From a virus: a DNA stretch of 40,568 bases. The position numbers were made by a program, and so were the translations under genes. Location: the IMG/VR virus record IMGVR_UViG_3300035670_000524, positions 1 to 40,568 of that record. The stretch is one strand, 5' to 3'. The notes beneath the pieces were generated by a model. It ran no database searches, was not told the DNA's origin, and was given only the letters and a program-made list of their open reading frames with translations. Below are positions 32,301 through 40,031 of this stretch, piece after piece. Positions within the stretch are counted from its first letter, which is position 1. Every line of letters starts with the position of its first letter.

Positions 32301-32613
32301 TATAAAATTCTCTTGCGCTTTTAATAATCTTGCGCGTGTCGAGAGCAGAATTCTCAGCAAAATATGGCGCAAGTTCATCTTTAAAGTATTTGATAAACTC
32401 TGGTGGCGTTTCGTCAATATCTCGATAATCGCCAATTTGCATGGCGTGATATAATGTATTTCCAGCAGTGTTGGAGATACCATCGACATTATTGTTCTCG
32501 AGCCACTCATAATAGTATTCGAGAAACTTTTTAAATTTAGGGTGATCGGCGTTTATGAAGTCGGGTAATTGCGACTCAATAAACGCAGATATTGTCTTTT
32601 CTGTTGCAGCCAT
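29344..32613 (-). CDS. gp7: Baseplate wedge initiator gp7
   Basis: Large wedge protein, the platform on which wedge assembly begins. It has 1089 residues (T4 gp7: 1032). The N-terminal domain (KTISAFIESQLPDFINADHPKFKKFLEYYYEWLE, then DYRDIDETPPEFIKYFKDELAPYF and EFYSKKGSDESIRWLFKVLFNEDIEL) is characteristic of gp7 in cyanophage-like phages. The remainder is mostly beta: a G-Y-G-Y-R turn near residue 300, GTGY and GEGY repeats around 570-630, a VYQGSSLATSTFRANV module near 680, and two IxVxxxxR-type modules near 870-930 and 967-1032, the latter ending LTVNSAFTYV. It sits in the conserved gp6-gp7-gp8 order, with one base between it and gp6. Confidence 0.88.
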   Translation of the reverse strand: MAATEKTISAFIESQLPDFINADHPKFKKFLEYYYEWLENNNVDGISNTAGNTLYHAMQIGDYRDIDETPPEFIKYFKDELAPYFAENSALDTRKIIKSAREFYSKKGSDESIRWLFKVLFNEDIELNYPKEQILIASDGKWIKPRAFRITSSETNKNVDVNLLEKRLVTGTNSGATCVVESANRTIDPTNGIEIIEIYISNIKRLFENGEYIRIEYVDANGVDRVFSEKIIGTISNLRIDSNVQTDPSQRRRGLLYNVGDPVVITGGLAATAEAQDGIGIVSNVSQGSIESVTTVFPGYGYRVYTDSEVLVFRSVGDDPNANLSTDLRLIALNLTSNTTNSQQNFIEAITYDKSVIDYSKDEVIGNANLVFFTTNNRNVLLDVTENDFNDDFDNFEQIWANGTNFFDALFTAKIATANGGSGGPFGAGVANATGGLLLYDIANTGALSTVLTGAQINTKNTAKSFVFNSITTYLVPANANSKIVQCLDFETVNTGGVALVSVINGGFGFRSAPPIDVNSRYNTQLSENYTFGTGDYANTVQTFKDLGQVAHVYIDAPGTGYANGDTISFSGRGYGGNGYVNVDSSGNIVSVTLTDRGEGYKMRPAVSISTSGGTGAAFTAYLFGDGFDETVSTSAIGRIRDLRLLYRGYDYIGTPVVSLKVVDTVINPIPEANVIYEQEYVYQGSSLATSTFRANVKSLSRTTNVLRLYNYSGTINPALDIITANGVYCNVNTSANVPAPAQYDPSIIATGLPNPMYYGNGRAKANAQFANGLIEFNGFFLNTDGFPSSDKVLQDDKLYHNFSYIVQSEKSLVEFETPLKNIAHPAGLAVVSKTVLRSEYLDDAVPSSNVDLILPINTSSTITVSNSYNSVVTGANTEFLHPDYKVNVGDLFIIVDSGNALRGISRVVAAVDSNTSLNVAGDFIYAGQGKLKTNNGNVVIQVSGNTNAVSDFLQAGDSITMNVRNLRLDGTVNVNGTAVTGNTTGANTTYFVGNVVIGSEILVNNEVRLVTAVTNNQSLTVNSAFTYVATNKYINANSVLVKTISSISGNNLTVNTAVHANITNLVYLVVPDYSSAGYSYKIVTLTDE
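29513..29520 (-). promoter_or_regulatory. Possible late promoter inside gp7 for gp8
   Basis: Minus strand AATAAATA about 170 bases upstream of the gp8 start codon, within gp7 coding sequence. One mismatch to the late consensus; may be chance. Confidence 0.3.
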
Positions 32614-32614
32614 A

Positions 32615-34681
32615 TTATGACTCGACTACAGCATTGATAATAGTTCTAATTGAACCTGGATCAGTTATATCAAGTGTTACAATTCTATTTCTAACTGAAG
32701 TAAATATTTTATTTAATGGCGATGCAGTAAACACTAATGTTCCGAATGGATCATCGATTTCTGTTGGAGCAAAATTATCCAATGTAAGCACACCATTTTG
32801 ATAATCAATAGTTCCAATCTCAGAGATTGTTCTCTTAATTTGATTTTCATCAAAGTAAACAATTCTTAATCTGCCTTGACGACCCTGTAGATTTGCTCTC
32901 GCTGTAGCACCAGCACCACCGCCACCAGAAATAGTTACTGTGGCTGAGGTATATCCGCTACCAGAGTTTACAATTTCGACTCTCTTCAATGTTCCATTTA
33001 CGATCAATGCTCTTGCCGATGCACCAGTGCCATCACCTTCGATAGTAACTGTTGGTGTTGTTGTGTATCCGCTGCCTGGAGTTGTAACATCGATACTATC
33101 AATACCTGTAAATGATTGTAGCACTTCTTCAATAGTACAACTTCTCGACACTCCAGCTGAATCTAAGTATGTGAAGTTTGGTTTAGAAATCAATCTTCTC
33201 GATGTTGTTCCTTGTTGAAGTTCAGTGCCGAAATCGATTGTATATGATGATGCTCTTGTTGTGTCAACTGTGATTCTTTTCTCGAGAATAATTTCAACAT
33301 CATTGCCAACGATTGAGAAGTCAGCATCGTCGATTGCGCGAGAGAGTTGAGAGACGCGGAATGTTGAATTAAACGAATCAAGATTATCATTCGCAAACTG
33401 GCGAATCGCAGCGATTACTGCTGTATCGATTTCGCTTGCCGTTTTATTTGTTTTGGTTGGATCGAAGTAAACATTCGCCACAACGTTTACATAATTATAA
33501 TCAGCCGCAACATATTCTGGTTGAACAGTCAACACGCTAAATGGTTTTAGCACATTGTTTTTGATATCTTCAACTTCTGTTGCCGTAATCTCATATCCAG
33601 CAATCGGTTTTGCAGTAAAGAAAACTTTTCCATAAACAGGTGGCATATTTTCTTCGCCACCCCAAACATTTACTGCCTCGAAGAATGGATAATCGCGATT
33701 AATTAATGCGATATAATCGTTCTTTGTTACTGCTCTATTTTGAGCAATAAATGCCTTTGGCGCAGTAAATTTAATTTGATCAATTGTTTCAGCACCAATA
33801 CCAGAAGTTGCTGCTGATGCTGTCGCAACATTTACAGTGGCTCCGCTCAATAGATTATCAAGCAATTTAAATACGCGGACACCATTTGCTGAAGCACCAG
33901 ATGACGTAATATAAGTTGCGATTACGATATTTCCATTCGTGAGTTTTTTACCGATAACGCCATCGCCGAAGTAAATTTGATACTTGCCGTTTTTATTTTC
34001 TTCGAGATAATACACTGCTGCGTTGGCATCAACATCAGTTGCGTCTTGAGCAAGAATGTATGTTTCCTGATTGGCGTTTTGTCCAGACTTTTGAACAATA
34101 ACTTGAAGAGTCAATGTATCAATATTCGAATCTGGTAATTCAAAGATTTGTTTTGGATTTGTTTGTTCGTCATAGGTAAACGTGATGCCGTTTGGTAATC
34201 CTTCTTTAATCTCAAGATTCGTTACATTGAACAACCCAGTGATGTTATTCTTAGATACGACTTGACTTGATGGATTCACAAAGACATAGTTTACGCCATC
34301 CTTTGCTTCTGAAGAAAAGCGTGTAAATCTTGGAATCGTGATGGCGCTGTTAGAGTCATTTGCTACTGGTGTGATGGTCAAATCAACTGTGGCTCTGGCG
34401 CCATTTACAGAACGTGGCGTATATCCAAGTAGTTTAGCATGGGAAACAACAGACTGGCGAGTAATCGCAGTATCAATAAACATCTCATTGGCTACCATGT
34501 TAAGATAGTAACCCATGTAATGTGTATTATATGCAAGAAGATCCAGCAATACAGACATGCCAGAACCTTCGAAGTTATAATCACTGAACTCCGATTGAGA
34601 CTTTAGAAAGCCTTTTAAATTAGTTTTAATTGCATCAAAGTCAAGTTCAGCAACTTTGAGTTTTGCGTCTGTATCTGCCAT
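32615..34681 (-). CDS. gp6: Baseplate wedge protein gp6
   Basis: Gp6/J-type wedge subunit; dimers of gp6 make the inner ring of the baseplate. It has 688 residues (T4: 660). The N-terminus (FDAIKTNLKGFLKSQSEFSDYNFEGSGMSVLLDLLAYNTHYMGYYLNMVANEMFIDTA, recognised by its order of motifs) is a textbook gp6 start, and VTKNDYIALINRDYPFFEAVNVWGGEE is the other conserved block. Residues 525-597 hold two GSGY repeat units (GSGYTTTPTVTI and GSGYTSATVTI) absent from T4 gp6. The C-terminus returns to the family plan (GVLTLDNFAP). Neighbour gp25 lies one base upstream. Identity is firm. Confidence 0.93.
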   Translation of the reverse strand: MADTDAKLKVAELDFDAIKTNLKGFLKSQSEFSDYNFEGSGMSVLLDLLAYNTHYMGYYLNMVANEMFIDTAITRQSVVSHAKLLGYTPRSVNGARATVDLTITPVANDSNSAITIPRFTRFSSEAKDGVNYVFVNPSSQVVSKNNITGLFNVTNLEIKEGLPNGITFTYDEQTNPKQIFELPDSNIDTLTLQVIVQKSGQNANQETYILAQDATDVDANAAVYYLEENKNGKYQIYFGDGVIGKKLTNGNIVIATYITSSGASANGVRVFKLLDNLLSGATVNVATASAATSGIGAETIDQIKFTAPKAFIAQNRAVTKNDYIALINRDYPFFEAVNVWGGEENMPPVYGKVFFTAKPIAGYEITATEVEDIKNNVLKPFSVLTVQPEYVAADYNYVNVVANVYFDPTKTNKTASEIDTAVIAAIRQFANDNLDSFNSTFRVSQLSRAIDDADFSIVGNDVEIILEKRITVDTTRASSYTIDFGTELQQGTTSRRLISKPNFTYLDSAGVSRSCTIEEVLQSFTGIDSIDVTTPGSGYTTTPTVTIEGDGTGASARALIVNGTLKRVEIVNSGSGYTSATVTISGGGGAGATARANLQGRQGRLRIVYFDENQIKRTISEIGTIDYQNGVLTLDNFAPTEIDDPFGTLVFTASPLNKIFTSVRNRIVTLDITDPGSIRTIINAVVES

Positions 34682-34682
34682 G

Positions 34683-35075
34683 TTATCTTACTCTTTCTAA
34701 GAAGAATGTAATTGTAAGTGGTTCGAACGTATTCTTAACATAAAACGAAACAGTTACATCATATCGATCAAGATCAAAGTTGGGAACAGCAACAACCTCT
34801 TCAACGGTAATTCTTGGTTCAAAATTCGATAAGGTTTGGAATATTGAGTCCTGAATTAGCGAAGTTGTAACATTGTCCACTGGTTCGAATAAAAATCGTT
34901 TTAGATCTGAACCGAGATCTGGGTTAAATGGGCGCTCATAGTTAGAGGTCAACAACAAATTACGAATCGACTGAGCGATTGAATTTTCGTTGGTTTTTTT
35001 AAGGATATCTTTCGTGACTGGATGTGCATCGAAATCCAGATCAAAATCAGAATATCTTCTGGCTATAAGACTCAT
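34683..35075 (-). CDS. gp25: Baseplate wedge/sheath-initiator protein gp25
   Basis: Member of the GPW/gp25 family; in contractile tails it forms the sheath-like start of the sheath and contacts gp6 at the baseplate centre. 130 residues, as T4 gp25 (132). Recognisable segments are SIAQSIRNLLLTSNYERPFNPDLGSDL, the R-P-F-N-P-x-x-G-S core of the family, then FEPRITVEEVVAVPNFD and a terminal beta hairpin. It is first in a transcription unit after a 36-base gap that contains an AATAAATA late box and an AAGAGG about 16 bases before the ATG. Identity is secure. Confidence 0.96.
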   Translation of the reverse strand: MSLIARRYSDFDLDFDAHPVTKDILKKTNENSIAQSIRNLLLTSNYERPFNPDLGSDLKRFLFEPVDNVTTSLIQDSIFQTLSNFEPRITVEEVVAVPNFDLDRYDVTVSFYVKNTFEPLTITFFLERVR

Positions 35076-35102
35076 TTAGTTATTCGCGCCTCTTATTTCT
35101 TT

Positions 35103-35110
35103 TATTTATT
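35103..35110 (-). promoter_or_regulatory. Late promoter for the gp25-gp6-gp7-gp8 unit
   Basis: Minus strand AATAAATA in the 36-base gap between gp5 and gp25, 28 bases before the gp25 start codon. One mismatch to the T4 late consensus, and correctly placed in one of the few non-coding gaps. Confidence 0.6.
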
Positions 35111-35111
35111 T

Positions 35112-36800
35112 CTATCCAAGAATATTATTTGCTGTTAACGTCTCAGTTAACGGATATAATCGTTTGCCGATTACAGTTCTCACTTCTTCGGTCAATTGTT
35201 GAGGAAGCAGTGCTGGATCAACATTAAAGTCTATATTGCGTAAGGCAGAAAGTTCCTTAATATCGCCAATTTTATTAATAAGTGTGCCCTTCAGATCGTC
35301 TCTGAGCGATAGAATCGTACCTTTAGCGAGATTGGTTGCATTTTCATATACTTGAACTTTTTGAGTCAGTTCGCCTATCGGCAATCTACTTGTTAAATCA
35401 GATATGAGTGAATCTGCATTGACATTTAGGCTGTTAAATACGCCGCTGATTGTTTCGGTGACGCCAGAAATATTCTTACCAATCGTATCAACAACATTTA
35501 TCATTTCCTGAGCTGCAGTTGTAATCGACGATACAGCTGCTGCAGCCGATTCAGCCACATTTGCTGCTGCCGACACAGCAGATTCAATCGTTTTATTCGC
35601 AGCAGTGGCGGCTGCAGCATCAGTTGCGTCTGGAGTCGATCCACCGCCAGTTATTCCAGCACCAGAAGCTGATGATGCACTTGATGCACCAGAACCAGCG
35701 ACAGGTTGTTTGATAATTGTGTGTCTATGTGGACCAGAACCAGAGGCAAGTTCAGTGCTGCCGCTGACAGTTAGATTGGTTTCTCCAGAAACGTTTAGTG
35801 GAGAAGTGATCTCAACACTTGATCCACCGATAGCAACGGCACTTCCACCCTTAATGTTAACAGCACCAGCGCCAGTCGCATTAAGCGCAGCACCAGACTT
35901 TAAGTTCATATCTGATGCTGATTCTGCAAATACAGACTTGCCTTTAATTCGAACATCGCCACCAGCAGACATATTAATTCCGCCATTAGCCTCAACATTT
36001 AAGTTACCACCGACCTTTAAGTTGCAGTCTCCAGCGACTGTGATTGAACATTTACCGCCGACGAAAACATAATCTGATCCCATAATAACTTCATAATTAT
36101 CTTTTACAACTTTATGGACTTCGTTGCCGTCTTTGTCGATTTCTATAAAAGAACCTTTACGATGAGCAAGATGAACGCGCTCTTGACCTGGTGTGTCATC
36201 AAACTCCAGAGCATGTCCAGATTCAGTCTCAAGAGCATTGTTGTATGGATATTTTGGTGCAAATGCTGGTGGCGGTTCGCTCCAAGAAACACCACCAGCA
36301 GAGGTTATGCCGCTCTTTAAGTTTTTCTTTCTTGTAGCAATAACTGTAGAATCAGCCTTGCCTCTCGATAATCTATTAGTGGATGCTTCTTTAAGATACG
36401 TTGACTTTGGGTATGCTTCTGCAGAATCATCAGGTTTTTTTGGAACAGAGGCGAAATCTTTTCTTGGATCACTAAAACCCTTTTCATAATTTGGTTTTGC
36501 TTCTGGTTTGCCAGGAAGAACACCAACGATAACAGGAGTTTGACCTTGATCGCCATCCATAAAGAAACCGAATACATGATCGCCTTCTTTTGGTGTATAT
36601 GCTGCAGGATTGTTTACTGGAATAACAGGATGTGCCCATGGCAATGCATCTGTTGGAATTTGATCTTTTTCATTTGTATGCCAACCAAAACAACGAACAC
36701 GAACGCGACCGAGTTGTTCTGGGTCTTGGCGATCTTCAACAACACCAATCCACCAAACAAACCCCTCAAGTCCAATAAAATTTTTCTTTGCTCCTGGCAT
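35112..36800 (-). CDS. gp5: Central spike / baseplate hub protein gp5 (no lysozyme domain visible)
   Basis: Trimeric cell-puncturing spike below the hub. 562 residues. Residues 1-97 form the OB-fold (GFVWWIGVVEDRQDPEQLGRVRVRCFGW, ALPWAHPVIP, EGDHVFGFFMDGD, VIVGVLPG). A charged linker (98-180) follows directly, where T4 gp5 has its lysozyme domain; no E-D-T catalytic pattern is visible. Residues 185-350 are the beta-helix (ESGHALEFDDTPGQERVHLAHRKGSFIEIDKDG then VxVxGxxxLxV repeats). GPHRHTI (356-362) could bind a metal at the tip. Residues 395-562 are an unusual Ala-rich helical extension (SAAANVAESAAAAVSS) absent from T4 gp5. AAGAGAT precedes the ATG; it follows the gp27-like gene by one base. 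Confidence 0.9.
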   Translation of the reverse strand: MPGAKKNFIGLEGFVWWIGVVEDRQDPEQLGRVRVRCFGWHTNEKDQIPTDALPWAHPVIPVNNPAAYTPKEGDHVFGFFMDGDQGQTPVIVGVLPGKPEAKPNYEKGFSDPRKDFASVPKKPDDSAEAYPKSTYLKEASTNRLSRGKADSTVIATRKKNLKSGITSAGGVSWSEPPPAFAPKYPYNNALETESGHALEFDDTPGQERVHLAHRKGSFIEIDKDGNEVHKVVKDNYEVIMGSDYVFVGGKCSITVAGDCNLKVGGNLNVEANGGINMSAGGDVRIKGKSVFAESASDMNLKSGAALNATGAGAVNIKGGSAVAIGGSSVEITSPLNVSGETNLTVSGSTELASGSGPHRHTIIKQPVAGSGASSASSASGAGITGGGSTPDATDAAAATAANKTIESAVSAAANVAESAAAAVSSITTAAQEMINVVDTIGKNISGVTETISGVFNSLNVNADSLISDLTSRLPIGELTQKVQVYENATNLAKGTILSLRDDLKGTLINKIGDIKELSALRNIDFNVDPALLPQQLTEEVRTVIGKRLYPLTETLTANNILG

Positions 36801-36801
36801 A

Positions 36802-38103
36802 CTATCTCTTCTTTGTTGTTTGCGTCAATTTATTCAATCCATCTTTCGCAGCAGGTAATGCTTCAGCGAATGAGTCTGAAGCCAACTCTACTACACATTC
36901 AAAGTTGTTATCCTCACGAATAAACTTATGATTGATAGAAGTCACAAGATATTTACCTGTACGTTTTTTATCCATTTCGCGACCAGAAGAATCTGATCCC
37001 TGGAATGTTGGCATTTCATATTCTACAACATCACCAGCCTTCATTTCGATGTCGCCAGGAACAACAATTTGAATTTTAAAGTGATTCAACATAGTCATGT
37101 GTAATGCTCTTGGCATCATCCAAAATTTAATGTCGTTACTCTTCTCAGATGCTGTGTCATTAATTGCAACATAAGTACGGAAAAACGAATTATATGCATT
37201 AAACAATGATTCGTTCTTAGCATTCTTAAAGGAATTGACTGGTTTATAATCGTTAAGAAGATTACCCTGAGACTCTGCTGTATTTAAATTATAATCCAAT
37301 AATGTATGAGACTGGTTAAAAATATCAACAGCCAATAGTCTCGAAGCAAATGCACCATTGCCAATAGAAGTGAGCATATCGAAATCGTTTAAGATTGTAA
37401 AATCATCAACTGAGTCTTTGTTAACAGAAGGATCAGGATCAACATTTTTAATCTCATACTTCATTTTCTTATATGGTGTTTGTTTAAACAAACTTTGTAA
37501 TGAGATAAAATTAAATCCGTCTTTGTTTTCAAAAAAGAAATAACAAAACTTACCAACATCATATGCTCTGCTTGCTACCCATTGAATTGCTTCAAATGGT
37601 CTGTAAGCAGGAACAATCAAATCATGGACGCCAGAAGTTACTTCAATGCTGTTGATTCTCGAGGGATTAATCTTTAATTCATTTGATAGAATATCAGCGA
37701 CAATGTTGTTTATTTTTTGTGCCTTATATGCTTTACTTACGCTGATCATCTCAGAAGAGATCATTTCATCTGAGCAAAAATGCAATGTATACGCTTGTCC
37801 TGAGTTTGAAACTGGCTTACGATCAGTTGTTTTATAAACTCGGAATATCTTTTCGAATGGTCGATTTAATCCTGGCTTATCAACAATCACATGAAGATAT
37901 TCATTTCCGCAAAGATAAAAATTGCTGAATATTTCTTTTGAATCGCTGACAAGAATATTTCCACTCATAACACTTGAGTAGATATCCTGATAAATTTGCA
38001 TCTGAATAAAAACGTATCGGAGGTCAACTGTTTGACCTCCTGAGTTTATCAATTCAAGTTTTTTTATCTCAAAATCTTTTGAGCCTAATGTGCCTTCAGC
38101 CAT
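36802..38103 (-). CDS. gp27: Baseplate hub protein, gp27-like
   Basis: 433 residues. It belongs, by order and sequence style, to the hub proteins of T4-like aquatic phages: FEIKKLELINSGGQTVDLRYVF, QDIYSSVMSGNILVSDS, CGNEYLHVIVDKPG, FRVYKTTDRKP, LHFCSDEMISSEMI, and the central PAYRPFEAIQWVASRAY followed by CYFFFENKDGFNF. The last segment (GDVVEYEMPTFQ, GKYLVTSINHKF) is the D4-like barrel close of phage hub proteins. T4 gp27 has 391 residues and poor similarity, so I base the gp27 label on gene order next to gp5 and on domain pattern. It overlaps gp53 by 8 bases. Confidence 0.8.
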   Translation of the reverse strand: MAEGTLGSKDFEIKKLELINSGGQTVDLRYVFIQMQIYQDIYSSVMSGNILVSDSKEIFSNFYLCGNEYLHVIVDKPGLNRPFEKIFRVYKTTDRKPVSNSGQAYTLHFCSDEMISSEMISVSKAYKAQKINNIVADILSNELKINPSRINSIEVTSGVHDLIVPAYRPFEAIQWVASRAYDVGKFCYFFFENKDGFNFISLQSLFKQTPYKKMKYEIKNVDPDPSVNKDSVDDFTILNDFDMLTSIGNGAFASRLLAVDIFNQSHTLLDYNLNTAESQGNLLNDYKPVNSFKNAKNESLFNAYNSFFRTYVAINDTASEKSNDIKFWMMPRALHMTMLNHFKIQIVVPGDIEMKAGDVVEYEMPTFQGSDSSGREMDKKRTGKYLVTSINHKFIREDNNFECVVELASDSFAEALPAAKDGLNKLTQTTKKR

Positions 38104-38770
38104 TTACCATTAACTCTTTAAATTCATCTTCAACACGTTGCACATATGCTGGTTCGAGCAATTTGATTGTTCGTTTCTTTTCGTTTTCTTCGAATTCATA
38201 TGTATAGTTTGATACAGCCTTATATGATGTGACAATTGTCAATATGTAAGTTGTGTAATTTAATGTTTCAGTGCTTACTATAACTGCTGTATCTGCTACA
38301 GTAGGAACAGGCGCAGGTGTAATAACTCCAGTGGTGAAGTTTACATCATATTCACCTATTTCTGATGTTTCAATTGTATCACTCAGAGTCACACCTTCAT
38401 AACTTGATGTTTTGACAACTCTTTTTTCGTAGTGATGAATGGTTGCGCGAGCCTGATCAACAGTTTGACCATATTTCTTTGCGATATATGCATCAAGGAC
38501 TTCATTTTTAAGTGGCCAATCATAATAAGGATTGATAATTTGATTAAAAAGCAAAATAATCCAACTTCTATAGGCATCACCATAAATTTTATGAGCAATT
38601 ACCTCTGGTGAATCCTCATCAGTGACCTGATATTCATATGCAATGGTAGAATTATTCGCAATTTCTCGCAAAAAGGTTGATCGAGCGAAAATATTCGTTA
38701 CGAGTTGCTGATTTTCGACATTTTTGTCGAATGTATAGATAAGTTTTGAGAAATTTTCGAAATAATTCAT
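38096..38770 (-). CDS. gp53: Baseplate wedge protein gp53
   Basis: Wedge subunit that links wedges to the hub. 224 residues (T4: 196). After an N-terminal helix pair (YFENFSKLIYTF, NIFARSTFLREI) comes the family core: a beta strand (YEYQVTDEDSPEVIAHKIYGD), then RSWIILLFNQIINPYYDWPL and the helix VLDAYIAKKYG, closely paralleling T4 gp53 (A-N-A-I-Y-G, N-P-Y-Y-G-W). The family is described as containing a LysM-like fold, consistent with this strand-helix-helix. The C-terminus ends in a helix (IKLLEPAYVQRVEDEFKELM). It overlaps gp48 by one base (TGATG). Confidence 0.93.
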   Translation of the reverse strand: MNYFENFSKLIYTFDKNVENQQLVTNIFARSTFLREIANNSTIAYEYQVTDEDSPEVIAHKIYGDAYRSWIILLFNQIINPYYDWPLKNEVLDAYIAKKYGQTVDQARATIHHYEKRVVKTSSYEGVTLSDTIETSEIGEYDVNFTTGVITPAPVPTVADTAVIVSTETLNYTTYILTIVTSYKAVSNYTYEFEENEKKRTIKLLEPAYVQRVEDEFKELMVNG

Positions 38771-40008
38771 CAGTAACCGTCCGCAACAAGTGCCTTGTGT
38801 ATGATTTCGACTTCTTTAAATCGTAATTGCATTGAAATTTCAACTGGCATGCCGTCTTTAAACGTTGTCCATTGACCTGCGCTCGCATAATTAACATCGA
38901 TGCCTTGTAAAACGCAGGTTGAGAGTTGTGGGAGATTAGGATTTCTCTTGTCGCCATACATAAACACAATATCAAACTCATCTGGCGGCACAAAGTATCT
39001 GCCATTACCAGTATCTGGGATTTCAGGAGCAGCGTGAAATTTAAATGCTTTGATAATGTTGATAATTGTTTGCGCTTCTTCTTGTGTTCTTGGTGTAAAC
39101 TTAAAATCAAACAAGAACTCGCGATTCTGTACTGACTTAAAGAGCAATTCTACTTGAGGATTCTGCGCATAACCAGCCGAAAAAAGTAGAACGTCTGTAA
39201 TTCCTGCGCCGAAATTGCCTGTTTGTTCAGCCAGTGCACCTGCTACTTCTCTGCCGCCTGGACCAACAGCACCACCAATTGATTGTAAATCTCCAGCGAC
39301 AATTTCACCACCAGCTTGAGCAGCCAATCCTGCTTTTCCGAGCGCCTGAGTTAAACTAACTTGATCATAATCGTTGACGATTGTTTGAGTCACCGTATCT
39401 GGCATGTATAAAGAAATAAATGCTGCGGCTCTTCTTGTTTTACGAGTTACATTAATTCCAGATACAACACCAGCAGTTAATGCGCCTGAAGCGACAGCAC
39501 CAACACCAGCGCCGAGAGCTCTACCAGCAGCTGCTTTATCTCCCGCAAGCCCTTTAAGAGCATCGCTCAACACGTCTGGCACTTCACCAGCAACTGCAGT
39601 TTCAGCAGTTTTCAATAAACCAAGAGCAGCAACTGCGCCAGCACCATTTAATGGATCAGCATTCGATCCTACTTGACCGCCGAATCCAAAAGAAGAACTT
39701 CTGTTTGTATCCGCACGACTTAACTGATTTGTTGTTTCGACTTGATACTTACCAGCCTTCTGTATCGTTGGAATAAATTTAATCCAGTGAGATCTGGCTC
39801 TGTCTTGTCCAATGTTTGGAGGAAAGCGAAGATCCTCAGCCTTATATGGATTGGTAGCAAGTTTTCTTTGTGGACCCTGCGGTGGGCGACTATTAGGCGT
39901 CGAAGACTTTTTAATTACGCCTTCGCCCTGTCGCGCAGATTTGTTTCCTGTATCTCCACCACCGAAGACATTTCGAATTCCTGTCTTTAAAGATTCAAAA
40001 AGAGGCAT
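38770..40008 (-). CDS. gp48: Baseplate tail-tube initiator/cap gp48
   Basis: Tail-tube initiator on top of the hub. 412 residues (T4: 364). The N-terminal segment is disordered (G/S/P/K-rich, about 1-60), then LRFPPNIG and HWIKFIPTIQKA. A low-complexity Ala/Gly stretch (110-175 and 205-260) separates two tube-fold halves. The second has AAAFISLYMPDTVTQTIVNDYDQVSLTQALG, a conserved feature in T4-like phages, and later NREFLFDFKFTPRTQEEAQTIINIIKAFKFHAAPE, GRYFVPPDEFDIVFMYG and the final QLRFKEVEIIHKALV. AGGAAG sits 7-9 bases before the ATG. It is the first minus-strand gene, divergent from gp4 across a 23-base gap. Confidence 0.88.
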   Translation of the reverse strand: MPLFESLKTGIRNVFGGGDTGNKSARQGEGVIKKSSTPNSRPPQGPQRKLATNPYKAEDLRFPPNIGQDRARSHWIKFIPTIQKAGKYQVETTNQLSRADTNRSSSFGFGGQVGSNADPLNGAGAVAALGLLKTAETAVAGEVPDVLSDALKGLAGDKAAAGRALGAGVGAVASGALTAGVVSGINVTRKTRRAAAFISLYMPDTVTQTIVNDYDQVSLTQALGKAGLAAQAGGEIVAGDLQSIGGAVGPGGREVAGALAEQTGNFGAGITDVLLFSAGYAQNPQVELLFKSVQNREFLFDFKFTPRTQEEAQTIINIIKAFKFHAAPEIPDTGNGRYFVPPDEFDIVFMYGDKRNPNLPQLSTCVLQGIDVNYASAGQWTTFKDGMPVEISMQLRFKEVEIIHKALVADGY

Positions 40009-40031
40009 TAATTCTTCCTAATAAATAGACT

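Noticed and set aside
40020-40027. AATAAATA as the gp4 promoter
   Set aside because: It would place transcription start at or after the gp4 ATG; kept only as an oddity in the findings.
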